DNA of 46,999 nucleotides from Candidatus Colwelliibacteriota bacterium. Lineage in GTDB: Bacteria > Patescibacteriota > Minisyncoccia > UBA6257 > Colwellbacteraceae. Positions 33,360 to 42,149 of the stretch are shown piece by piece. How positions within the stretch are numbered: the stretch's first letter is position 1; each line of letters starts with the position of its first letter. Under the pieces are notes generated by a model, which was not told where the DNA came from, searched no databases, and saw only the letters and a program-made list of their open reading frames with translations. The translations under genes were made by a program, and so were the position numbers. The stretch covers positions 1 through 46,999 of the forward strand of contig JALOAR010000002.1 in assembly GCA_023228665.1 (NCBI GenBank), given 5' to 3'.

Positions 33360-35249
33360 CTACCTTATTTCCACTCCTTTAAGCGCTGATATTGCCTGTA
33401 TTATCTGACCCATTTTAGCCTCAATTTCGGCTTCAGTCAGCGTCTTTTTATAAGACTGGAATATCAGCCTAAACGTAATTCCAAAGCGATTATTATCCAA
33501 ATCTGGATAATAATCTTCAAGATCAACATCGCTAAGATCACTTATATTCAAATCATTTATAGTGCCAAGCAAATCGCCTACCCTAATATCTGCGCTAACC
33601 CACAAAGAAAGATCTCTCATTGCCGTCGGGTAAGGAGATAAAGGTTTATACTCAAATTCCGCCTCCGAAGCTTCCATTAATTTTTCCGCATCAGCTTCAA
33701 AAAAAGCTCTCGAGCCTTTTTTGCTAAGCCACAGCTTACCCGCCTCTTTGCCGTCGACTTCCAGTATTAATAAATCTTTATTGCTAGAAATAAAAGATGT
33801 ATAACCTATTCCTATTTTATCAAGAACCTCCTCAAGAGACCCTCTTAAAATTCTTAAAGAATCTTCCTTGCTGTCAGTTTTTACAGCTCCCGCCAATGAC
33901 CAATGTTCCTTGCCTATGCCGTCAAATACTTTCCCAAATTCAAATATTCTAATCCTGTTAAAAGACTTTTCGTTTTTATCTATAACTTCATCCAGGCCAG
34001 TTGCCAAATTCGGCCTCATATAAGCTTTATCTTGGCTTATAGGATTAAGCAATTCGACAAAGCTATTATTAAAATCCCCAAAACTATAACTTAATATTTC
34101 ATCAAATCCGACAGTTACAAAAGATCTTTTAACTTTATCCTTAAAATGAACTATCGGATCGTCATGGAGAGGCACTATCGAAATAACCGGAACCTCTGCT
34201 TCAATTTCTTCCAAGCCATACATCCTTATAACTTCTTCTGCTAAGTCTTCGAATATTTCCACATCCAGCCTTTCAGCCGGAACTTCTGCTACATTTCCCT
34301 TCATTTTAAATCCAAGTTTTTTAAGTATTCCTATTGCCTGCGCCTTGCTTACTTTGACGCCAGTTATGCTCTCAAACTTATCCGAATCAAACTTTATAAA
34401 CTTTCTTGGTTCCTTCACCTCATACACATCAGTTATAGAAACCGGCTTGGCAAAACAAATTTGCTCAAGTAGCTTTAATGCCCTGCCCATTCCCAAATAT
34501 GCTTTTTCCGAACTCATTCCATGACCATATCTGCGGGAAGCATCCGTATCCAGCTTAATATCCCTAGATGTCTTATAAACAGATACTGAATCAAAGTTAG
34601 CCGCTTCCAAAATAACTTTTTTTGTTTTTGCAGTTATTTCGGCAGATTTTCCGCCTTTTATTCCTGCTATTGCAAGCAACTTTTCTTCATCGGCAATTAC
34701 AGTGTCCGAGGAAGACAACTTATATTCTCCTCCATCAATAGTTATTATCTTTTCTCCTTTCTTCGCTTTTCTGACAATTATGTCGCCTTTAACTTTCTCT
34801 GCATCAAAAGCATGCATCGGCTGGCCGACTTCTATCATTACATAATTAAGAATATCCACTATCGGACTAATTGATCTTAAGCCGCAGACTCTTAAATATT
34901 TTTTCATCCAAGACGGAGTCGTCCCTTTTTTAGCCAACTCAATCTTGCAACCCATATAGCGATAACAGCCAGAATCCTTATTTAGCCTCACGCCAAGGCC
35001 TTTTTTTATCTTTTTAAGATTAAATACTTTTACAGGTATGCTTCGAAAATTGAATATCGCCGCAGCCTCTCTCGCTATTCCTGTGTGAGAAGCAGCATCA
35101 GACCACCTATTAGAATTTATTTTAATATCCAACGCATCGCCTTCTATGCCGTCCACCTCAAAAGATTTGAGAGCAAGCTCATCAGCCACCTTCTTCTTCG
35201 CCGGAAGATTTGGGACCATCTCACGTATTAATGAATAACTAAACTTCAT
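33360..35249 (-). CDS. pheT: Phenylalanine-tRNA ligase beta subunit, without the N-terminal tRNA-binding domain
   Basis: A 629-aa subunit, against about 790 in most bacteria. It opens with FSYSLIREMVPNLPA (B1 region) and LKSFEVDGIEGD but then goes straight to LDIKINSNRWSDAASHTGIAREAAA; the EMAP/Trbp111-like OB domain (B2, about 110 residues) is missing. The editing B3/B4 part, B5 (YEVKEPRKFIKFD...), the catalytic-like core and the C-terminal ferredoxin-fold anticodon-binding domain (LSPYPTAMRDLSLWV to the end) are present. It starts 1 base after pheS. Confidence 0.95.
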   Translation of the reverse strand: MKFSYSLIREMVPNLPAKKKVADELALKSFEVDGIEGDALDIKINSNRWSDAASHTGIAREAAAIFNFRSIPVKVFNLKKIKKGLGVRLNKDSGCYRYMGCKIELAKKGTTPSWMKKYLRVCGLRSISPIVDILNYVMIEVGQPMHAFDAEKVKGDIIVRKAKKGEKIITIDGGEYKLSSSDTVIADEEKLLAIAGIKGGKSAEITAKTKKVILEAANFDSVSVYKTSRDIKLDTDASRRYGHGMSSEKAYLGMGRALKLLEQICFAKPVSITDVYEVKEPRKFIKFDSDKFESITGVKVSKAQAIGILKKLGFKMKGNVAEVPAERLDVEIFEDLAEEVIRMYGLEEIEAEVPVISIVPLHDDPIVHFKDKVKRSFVTVGFDEILSYSFGDFNNSFVELLNPISQDKAYMRPNLATGLDEVIDKNEKSFNRIRIFEFGKVFDGIGKEHWSLAGAVKTDSKEDSLRILRGSLEEVLDKIGIGYTSFISSNKDLLILEVDGKEAGKLWLSKKGSRAFFEADAEKLMEASEAEFEYKPLSPYPTAMRDLSLWVSADIRVGDLLGTINDLNISDLSDVDLEDYYPDLDNNRFGITFRLIFQSYKKTLTEAEIEAKMGQIIQAISALKGVEIR

Positions 35250-35250
35250 A

Positions 35251-36234
35251 TTAGAATTTTTTTATAAATTTAAGATCTCCTGAATTAAATAGCCTGATAT
35301 CCGATATTCCATATTTAACCATTATCAATCTTTCCAAACCAAAGCCAAAAGCAAAACCTTGCCATTCTTTCGGGTTATAACCCGCGTATTTAAATACTTT
35401 CGGATGAACCATTCCAGCCCCGGCAACTTCCAGCCAATCAGAATCATCGAGCTTAATATCTATTTCCACTCCTGGCTCCACAAAAGGAAAATAACTGGAC
35501 CTTAACCTGACTTTAACATTTTTATTGGAAAAGAATTGCCTGAAAAATTCACTGATTACAAACTTTAAATGAGCCAAAGAAATATCTTTCCCGACCATAA
35601 GACCTTCTAATTGGTAAAAATTAGTTTCGTGAGTCGAATCCGTAGCCTCGTACCTGAATGTTTTTCCCGGAGATATTATCTGGAAAGGAGGCTTATGAGT
35701 CTCCATATACCTTATTTGCACAGGGCTTGTATGCGTTCTTAAAAGATACTTCTTTTTTGCTGAATCCGGAGTTTTAATCCAAAAAGTATCCCACATTTCT
35801 CTCGCTGGATGCCAAGCCGGAATATTCAAAGCGTCAAAATTATGATACTCATCTTCCATCTCTGGACCATCAATAACCGAAAAATTCATTGAATTAAATA
35901 TTCGCCTTATTTCCGTTTCCGTCTGCGTTATTAAGTTAAGATGACCCGGTTCCGGCCTTTTTCCCGGCAAGGTCACGTCTGCCCAATCTTCCTCTTCCGA
36001 TAATTCTCTTTTTTTAAAAACCAAAGCTTGCTCTATATTTTCACGCATTTCTTGCAATTGCGGGCCAAATTTTCTCTTATCTTCATCAGAAAGAGCCTTT
36101 AAAGATTTTAAAAGCAAGGTTATTTCACCTTTTTTTCTCCCAAGATATTTTAGCCTTATTTCTTTAAGTTCATCCAAAGAAATAGCCCCGTTTATCTCGG
36201 TAGTAGCCCTGTTTCTTATATCATCGATATTCAT
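35251..36234 (-). CDS. pheS: Phenylalanine-tRNA ligase alpha subunit
   Basis: A 327-aa catalytic subunit. An N-terminal coiled coil (LKEIRLKYLGRKKGEITLLL) is followed by the class II core: GHLNLITQTETEIRRIF, FDALNIPAWHPAREMWDTFW, LLRTHTSPVQIRYM, ISPGKTFRYEATDSTH, FYQLEGLMVGKDIS, FPFVEPGVEID and the motif 3 GFAFGFGLERLIMVKY. Located directly before pheT, as usual. Confidence 0.97.
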   Translation of the reverse strand: MNIDDIRNRATTEINGAISLDELKEIRLKYLGRKKGEITLLLKSLKALSDEDKRKFGPQLQEMRENIEQALVFKKRELSEEEDWADVTLPGKRPEPGHLNLITQTETEIRRIFNSMNFSVIDGPEMEDEYHNFDALNIPAWHPAREMWDTFWIKTPDSAKKKYLLRTHTSPVQIRYMETHKPPFQIISPGKTFRYEATDSTHETNFYQLEGLMVGKDISLAHLKFVISEFFRQFFSNKNVKVRLRSSYFPFVEPGVEIDIKLDDSDWLEVAGAGMVHPKVFKYAGYNPKEWQGFAFGFGLERLIMVKYGISDIRLFNSGDLKFIKKF

Positions 36235-36327
36235 ATATGCAATACAAAAATATTAGCAGAATAAAGCTAATAGTTACAAATAAAAAAACGGCTGTAAGCC
36301 GAAATAATAACAAATTAAAACAATCTG

Positions 36328-36400
36328 TGCCGGCGGCAGGAATTGAACCTGCGACCTAGCGCTTATGAAACGCTCGCTCTAACCCCTGAGCTACGCCGGC
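36328..36400 (-). tRNA. tRNA-Met (CAT), elongator (tRNA-Ile2 not excluded)
   Basis: Acceptor GCCGGCG/CGCCGGC with a normal G1-C72 pair, D-arm GCTC...GAGC, anticodon arm AGCGT-TTCATAA-GCGCT, T-arm with TTCAATT. Discriminator A; CCA not encoded. A CAT anticodon can also mark lysidine-modified tRNA-Ile, which cannot be excluded by eye. Confidence 0.85.
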
Positions 36401-36410
36401 ATAAACCTTG

Positions 36411-36482
36411 TTGCGGAGGCGGGAATCGAACCCGCTCCTAGAGCTTATGAGGCTCTCGAGGTAACCAGTCCTCCACTCCGCG
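36411..36482 (-). tRNA. Initiator tRNA-fMet (CAT)
   Basis: Acceptor CGCGGAG/CTCCGCA has the C1-A72 mismatch that marks initiators, and A11-T24 in the D-arm agrees. Anticodon arm AGAGC-CTCATAA-GCTCT. The three consecutive G-C pairs expected next to the loop are reduced (A-T, G-C, C-G). 72 nt without encoded CCA. Confidence 0.9.
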
Positions 36483-36553
36483 ATACTTATCCTGTTAGGA
36501 CAAGGGTAATGTTACTATATGAACAAGCTTAATTCAATGCCTTAATAAGCTTC

Positions 36554-36582
36554 TTGATTGAGCTAATAAAGATAGTTATAAT
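36554..36582 (+). promoter_or_regulatory. tRNA-Asp promoter
   Basis: TTGATT (36554-36559), 17-bp spacer, TATAAT (36577-36582), about 25 bases before the mature tRNA. Confidence 0.65.
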
Positions 36583-36607
36583 CCAATCTGTTTAATATTA
36601 AGCGCAT

Positions 36608-36684
36608 GCAGCGGTAGCTCAACTGGTTAGAGCGCTGCCCTGTCACGGCAGAGGTTGCGGGTTCGAGTCCCGTCCGCTGCGCCA
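36608..36684 (+). tRNA. tRNA-Asp (GTC)
   Basis: Acceptor GCAGCGG/CCGCTGC, D-arm GCTC-AACTGGTTA-GAGC, anticodon arm CTGCC-CTGTCAC-GGCAG, T-arm GCGGG-TTCGAGT-CCCGT. Discriminator G and an encoded CCA, unlike the three minus-strand tRNAs here. Confidence 0.96.
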
Positions 36685-36689
36685 TATAC

Positions 36690-36710
36690 AAAACCCCTTT
36701 AGGGGTTTTT
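36690..36710 (+). terminator. Intrinsic terminator after tRNA-Asp
   Basis: AAAACCCC-TTTA-GGGGTTTTT. Confidence 0.9.
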
Positions 36711-36819
36711 ATATATCAATTCGGGACGAGAACGCCGGACTGAAGATTTTTCAGCAGAAAAATCGAAGGAGGCGCGGGTTTGAAGCAATTTCGAGCGACA
36801 GCGAGGAATTGACTAAAAA

Positions 36820-36838
36820 CGAGTCCCGTCCGCTGCGC
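36820..36838 (+). repeat. 19-bp direct copy of the tRNA-Asp 3' end
   Basis: CGAGTCCCGTCCGCTGCGC is identical to 36664-36682 in tRNA-Asp, 156 bp downstream. The copy covers the T-loop half, the 3' acceptor strand, the discriminator and the first C of CCA. It is followed by a 10-bp terminator-like hairpin (AATAAAATCC/GGATTTTATT, 36841-36867). The spacer contains GC-rich inverted modules and no gene. Confidence 0.85.
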
Positions 36839-36840
36839 AG

Positions 36841-36870
36841 AATAAAATCCCCACAAAGGATTTTATTTTA
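36841..36870. terminator. Terminator-like hairpin
   Basis: AATAAAATCC (36841-36850) pairs with GGATTTTATT (36858-36867). Confidence 0.6.
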
Positions 36871-36885
36871 AAAATTTAATCTTTA

Positions 36886-36914
36886 TTGACATAATCCCGT
36901 CAAATTAATAGTAT
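36886..36914 (+). promoter_or_regulatory. Promoter before the tRNA-like gene
   Basis: TTGACA (36886-36891), 17-bp spacer, TAGTAT (36909-36914), about 36 bases before the acceptor stem. Confidence 0.5.
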
Positions 36915-36949
36915 ATATCTCCAAGACCTAGGTCTTTTAAAATAAACGT

Positions 36950-37073
36950 CGCGATGTACCTCAGCTGGTTTCAGTTTCTAATTAGAGAAGTCCGGAAAAA
37001 CTTTAATAAGAAAATAAGAGGATCTCTTTTTAAAAAGGGAAAGACGAGGGTTCAAATCCTTTCATCGCGGCCA
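36950..37073 (+). tRNA. tRNA-like gene with about 46 extra bases in the D-loop region and an 8-nt anticodon-type loop
   Basis: The outer parts are a good tRNA: a perfect 7-bp acceptor stem (CGCGATG at 36950-36956 with CATCGCG at 37063-37069), discriminator G, encoded CCA (37071-37073), and a T-arm GAGGG-TTCAAAT-CCTTT (with two G-T pairs). D-stem CCTC (36959-36962) and the AGCTGGTT loop match GAGG at 37018-37021 only if about 46 bases are looped out. The next arm is TCTCT (37023-37027) with AGGGA (37036-37040), leaving an eight-base loop TTTTAAAA, then a normal 5-nt variable loop. The amino acid cannot be assigned (UUU-Lys or UUA-Leu readings are possible). Pseudogene or interrupted gene are both open. 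Confidence 0.5.
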
Positions 37074-37131
37074 TTAGGCGAAGCGCCTCAACTCATTCAG
37101 CCATATCTGGCTGCTTGCTCTAAGCTTCGCC

Positions 37132-37163
37132 AAACGCCCCGGCAAATTGCCAGGGCGTTTTTT
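37132..37163 (+). terminator. Strong intrinsic terminator downstream of the tRNA-like gene
   Basis: AAACGCCC pairs with GGGCGTTT with an inner GGCA/TGCC, then six T. An upstream inverted repeat GGCGAAGC/GCTTCGCC spans about 37077-37130. Confidence 0.85.
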
Positions 37164-37188
37164 ATTTACCTATATTCCTAAATTATAA

Positions 37189-38619
37189 TTACTGCCCTTC
37201 ATAATATTTTCCTAAGCTAAAAAGGTCGGAATCATGCCAGTGTTTGCCGATAAGCTGAAACCCTATAGGTAACTTATCAACTCTGCCTTTAACCGGTATC
37301 GATATTGCCGGAAGACCCGCCAAATTAACAGGCACGGTAAATATATCCGATAAATACATCTGTACCGGATCATCTGATTTTTCGCCGAATTTAAAAGGTA
37401 CTGTTGGAGAAGTCGGAGACAATATTACATCAACCTGGTTAAAAGCTTCTATAAAATCTCTCTTTATAAGCTGTCTAACCTTCTGCGCTTTGGCATAATA
37501 CGCGTCATAATATCCGGCCGAAAGAACAAAAGTTCCTAAAAGCATTCTCCGCTTAACTTCTTCTCCAAAACCCGCGCCCCTGGTCTTCATATAAATATCA
37601 AACAAAGAACCATTATTGCTTCCCCGGGAATACCTTATTCCGTCAAACCGCGCCAGATTAGTAGATATCTCGGCAAAAATAATAATGTAATAAGCTGATA
37701 AAGCATACTTGCTATAAGGAAGATTGATCTTTTTTATTTTCATTCCGGCTGAACGGAAAAAATCTACCGTCTCCTGCATAGCTTTAGAAGTTTCATCATC
37801 TAAGCCTGTTCCAGAAAAATATTCATCCGGAATTCCTATGGTTATTGATGAAGGATCGCCTAAATTAAGCTGGCTTTCCCCGGCATTTCTTGAAGTAGCG
37901 TCATGCTTGTCAGCTCCTTTTATCACTGAATATATTTCTTCCGCATCAGCTACAGTTTTTCCAAAAGGACCTATTTGATCCAAACTCGAAGCCATTGCCA
38001 TAAGGCCAAATCGAGATACTCGCCCATACGTAGGCTTCATTCCGACAACGCCGCAAAACGATGCGGGCAACCTTATTGAACCGCCCGTATCAGAACCTAT
38101 TGCGCCAAGAGCCATTCTTCCGGCAACAGCCGCCGCCGAGCCTCCGGAAGAACCCCCCGGAACTCTCTCTGTATCTACTGGATTTTTAGTCGGACCAAAT
38201 GCAGAATTTTCAGTTGAAGAACCCATAGCAAACTCATCCATGTTAGCCTTTCCTAAAAATACTGCCCCGGCGGTCCTTAATTTCTTTATAACTGTAGCAT
38301 CATAGGCTGATACATAATCCTTAAGCAGTTTAGAAGCCGAGGTACATACTTCATCTTCTATTAATAAATTGTCTTTTATAGCTAAAGGCGCTCCGCAAAG
38401 AGGACCCGCATCTTCTCCCGCTTTTATTTTTTCATCAATCTCTTTTGCAGACGCAATCGCCTCTTCCTCTCTTATGGATATATAAGCATTTATTTCCTGA
38501 TTCTTTTGCTTAGCTTCTTTTAAAAACTCGCTAGTTACTTCCTCCGCCGAAAAATCTCCAGAAACAATTCCATCTCTTACATCTTTTATGCTTAAAATAT
38601 TTTTATCCATACTAATCAT
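37189..38619 (-). CDS. gatA: Aspartyl/glutamyl-tRNA amidotransferase subunit A
   Basis: A 476-aa amidase-signature enzyme that releases ammonia from glutamine. Catalytic Lys in PLAIKDNLL, Ser-cisSer-Lys scaffold in VPGGSSGGSAAAVAGRMALGAIGSDTGGSIRLPASFCGVVGMKPTYGRVS broken across residues ~150-200, and the C-terminal LPIGFQLIGKHW. The first ATG (38619) overlaps gatC by 8 bases; the ATG at 38610 begins 1 base after its stop and is equally likely. Confidence 0.96.
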   Translation of the reverse strand: MISMDKNILSIKDVRDGIVSGDFSAEEVTSEFLKEAKQKNQEINAYISIREEEAIASAKEIDEKIKAGEDAGPLCGAPLAIKDNLLIEDEVCTSASKLLKDYVSAYDATVIKKLRTAGAVFLGKANMDEFAMGSSTENSAFGPTKNPVDTERVPGGSSGGSAAAVAGRMALGAIGSDTGGSIRLPASFCGVVGMKPTYGRVSRFGLMAMASSLDQIGPFGKTVADAEEIYSVIKGADKHDATSRNAGESQLNLGDPSSITIGIPDEYFSGTGLDDETSKAMQETVDFFRSAGMKIKKINLPYSKYALSAYYIIIFAEISTNLARFDGIRYSRGSNNGSLFDIYMKTRGAGFGEEVKRRMLLGTFVLSAGYYDAYYAKAQKVRQLIKRDFIEAFNQVDVILSPTSPTVPFKFGEKSDDPVQMYLSDIFTVPVNLAGLPAISIPVKGRVDKLPIGFQLIGKHWHDSDLFSLGKYYEGQ

Positions 38620-38908
38620 TATTTTTCATTACTCCGGGAACCTTTAAATAGCCATCTTTAGTTTCCGGAAAAGATTCGATTCCTTTTTGCAAAAGACCTT
38701 TATCAATATCATCAGCTTCCGCCTGATTAACCATATCGGAAGCACCAGACATCGGAGAAATGTTGTCTGTATTTACATCTTTTAATTGTTCAAAATACTC
38801 AAGAATATTTTCGGCATCCTTAACTAGCCCTGCTTCCTTTCCTTCTATATCTATTCTTGCAAGCTGGGCAAGCCTCTCTATATCTTCTTTTTTTATATCT
38901 TTCAGCAT
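38612..38908 (-). CDS. gatC: Aspartyl/glutamyl-tRNA amidotransferase subunit C
   Basis: About 98 aa. KKEDIERLAQLARIDIE and ILEYFEQLKDVNTDNISPM are the GatC pattern; it wraps GatA and GatB. A longer frame runs to 38944, but family alignment begins at the Met of MLKDIKKEDI (38908), and a TATAAA box lies 7 bases before that ATG. Confidence 0.92.
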   Translation of the reverse strand: MLKDIKKEDIERLAQLARIDIEGKEAGLVKDAENILEYFEQLKDVNTDNISPMSGASDMVNQAEADDIDKGLLQKGIESFPETKDGYLKVPGVMKNND

Positions 38909-38915
38909 TACAAGA

Positions 38916-38921
38916 TTTATA
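38916..38921 (-). promoter_or_regulatory. -10 box of gatC-gatA, leaderless spacing
   Basis: TATAAA on the minus strand, 7 bases before the ATG at 38908. Confidence 0.4.
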
Positions 38922-38986
38922 ATACCCGCAAGCGCCATACCCATGCAAACAACAATTTGCGCATTATCCCAAGCCTGTCGAAGGAT

Positions 38987-39012
38987 AAAAAAACCGTTGC
39001 TTTAAGCAACGG
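38987..39012 (-). terminator. Terminator of the 39022 gene
   Basis: CCGTTGC pairs with GCAACGG; on the minus strand a seven-U run follows. Confidence 0.8.
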
Positions 39013-39021
39013 CCGTTCTGG

Positions 39022-39543
39022 TTAAAAATTAACCACTTTTTTTAAAATTTTTCCTCCTAATTCAGGCGAATACAAGTCCACGATCTCAATGTTAACTTTT
39101 GTTCCGCCATTATTTTTGTTCTCATAGACAATATGGCCCAGGCCTTTACCCAAAATATTCTGCGCCATTTCCGCATTAGCAGAAATAAACATTACTTTAG
39201 AAAAAGGCTTTAGCTCGTCAATTTCTTTCAAAGTTTCCGCGTCCACCTCTAGAGGAATTCCTTCAACTCTATGGGAAATAAAAACAACTGCAGTTTTTCC
39301 CGCCGGTAACTCCAAATCATTTTCTCCTATAATCGCTACACAGCCAAGAGTTATACAACTACCATCGAAACTGACTAAAGCTCTGATTAAGCTTTGTTTG
39401 AGTTCTTCGATTTCTTTCTCGCGATCCTCCTCCGTATGTTTTTTAAAATCTCTCCTTCTTAATTCATAAACCCTTTCAGCTGTTTCAGCAGCCAGTTCGA
39501 CTAGAGAACCATCTCTTCCGTCATCAAAGCCATAATTGTACAT
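39022..39543 (-). CDS. Hypothetical soluble protein
   Basis: About 173 aa, no membrane segment. The N-terminal part is charged and helical (LRRRDFKKHTEEDREKEIEELKQ), the C-terminal part is alternating strands (KTAVVFISHRVEGIPLEV, SKVMFISANAEMAQNILG). I do not recognise the family. The frame is open to 39588, but AGGGAG sits 9-10 bases before the ATG at 39543, which is therefore preferred. It has a Shine-Dalgarno and its own terminator; it lies between gatC and ligA but seems to be a separate unit. Confidence 0.65.
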   Translation of the reverse strand: MYNYGFDDGRDGSLVELAAETAERVYELRRRDFKKHTEEDREKEIEELKQSLIRALVSFDGSCITLGCVAIIGENDLELPAGKTAVVFISHRVEGIPLEVDAETLKEIDELKPFSKVMFISANAEMAQNILGKGLGHIVYENKNNGGTKVNIEIVDLYSPELGGKILKKVVNF

Positions 39544-39688
39544 AGTTCTTTCTCCCTTCCTTTTTTGAGTTTTTAAAAGACCTTCCAAGTCTTAAGCTTA
39601 AATATAACCACAAAAACCAAGAAAGTCAATAAATAAATTTCTTTTATTATTCTAAGCTTTTTATGCCCAGCCACTATTTTTGTTCTTT

Positions 39689-41739
<2,051 letters not shown>

Positions 41740-41800
41740 CTATTCCTATATTATTATCGCGACACTTTATATAAAAAAACTACCATTAAAAAAATTAAAT

Positions 41801-41831
41801 AAAAATAGCTCGGATGATATCCAAGCTATTT
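41801..41831 (-). terminator. Terminator of the micro-operon
   Basis: AAATAGCT (41803-41810) pairs with AGCTATTT (41824-41831) with inner GGAT/ATCC; a U-rich tail follows on the minus strand. Confidence 0.8.
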
Positions 41832-41846
41832 GCTCATAACAAGCAT

Positions 41847-41921
41847 TTATCCTTTCTTCTTGCCTCCAGACTTCTTGCCCTTATCGACATCATCTTTGCC
41901 GCCCTCGCTGCATCTTTCCAT
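41847..41921 (-). CDS. 24-aa small protein, second ORF of the micro-operon
   Basis: ATG to TAA, 24 codons. The product begins MERCSEGGKDDVDKG and ends GGKKKG: Lys- and Gly-rich, one Cys, no membrane segment. AAGGAGGG (41930-41937) precedes the ATG at optimal spacing, one of the best Shine-Dalgarno sequences in the window. A terminator follows 16 bases after the stop. The plus-strand 72-codon frame across this region has no such support. Function unknown; no homologue recognised. Confidence 0.55.
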   Translation of the reverse strand: MERCSEGGKDDVDKGKKSGGKKKG

Positions 41922-41942
41922 ACAATAACCCTCCTTTCTAAA

Positions 41943-42011
41943 TTATTTAGTAGGTCTTATCTTTTTCCCACTCGGATCTCGCCAAGGTCTTGGCTTACTC
42001 TTCCTAACCAA
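41943..42011 (-). CDS. 22-aa basic small protein, first ORF of the micro-operon
   Basis: TTG to TAA, 22 codons. The product begins MVRKSKPRPWRDPSG and ends RPTK, very basic with three Pro and a central Trp. AAAAGGAGG (42020-42028) sits 8 bases before the TTG. A promoter (42046-42073) lies just upstream and the second tiny ORF starts 22 bases after the stop. The net charge suggests nucleic-acid, ribosome or membrane-surface contact, but that is speculation. Confidence 0.55.
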   Translation of the reverse strand: MVRKSKPRPWRDPSGKKIRPTK

Positions 42012-42045
42012 GATAAAAACCTCCTTTTATAAGAACTAATTAAAA

Positions 42046-42073
42046 TATATAGAATCATAATTAGCTTGTACAA
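42046..42073 (-). promoter_or_regulatory. Promoter of the micro-operon
   Basis: TTGTAC (42068-42073), 16-bp spacer, TATATA (42046-42051) on the minus strand. It leaves a short leader before the first Shine-Dalgarno. Confidence 0.5.
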
Positions 42074-42110
42074 GCCCCTCCCTCTTTGCTTTAATTAAAA
42101 TCCACCCACC

Positions 42111-42138
42111 AAAAACCCGCCAATGAGGCGGGTTTTTT
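42111..42138. terminator. Bidirectional terminator after the 967-aa protein gene
   Basis: AACCCGCC pairs with GGCGGGTT around AATGA, with T/A runs on both sides. Confidence 0.85.
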
Positions 42139-42149
42139 CTTCTCTTCTT

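Noticed and set aside
36954..37181. 75-codon ORF across the tRNA-like gene
   Set aside because: It runs through acceptor and T-arm sequences and the terminator, and its product has no recognisable features.
41814..42032. 72-codon plus-strand ORF between ligA and the 967-aa gene
   Set aside because: No Shine-Dalgarno or promoter; the opposite strand carries two well-signalled tiny ORFs and a terminator in the same interval.
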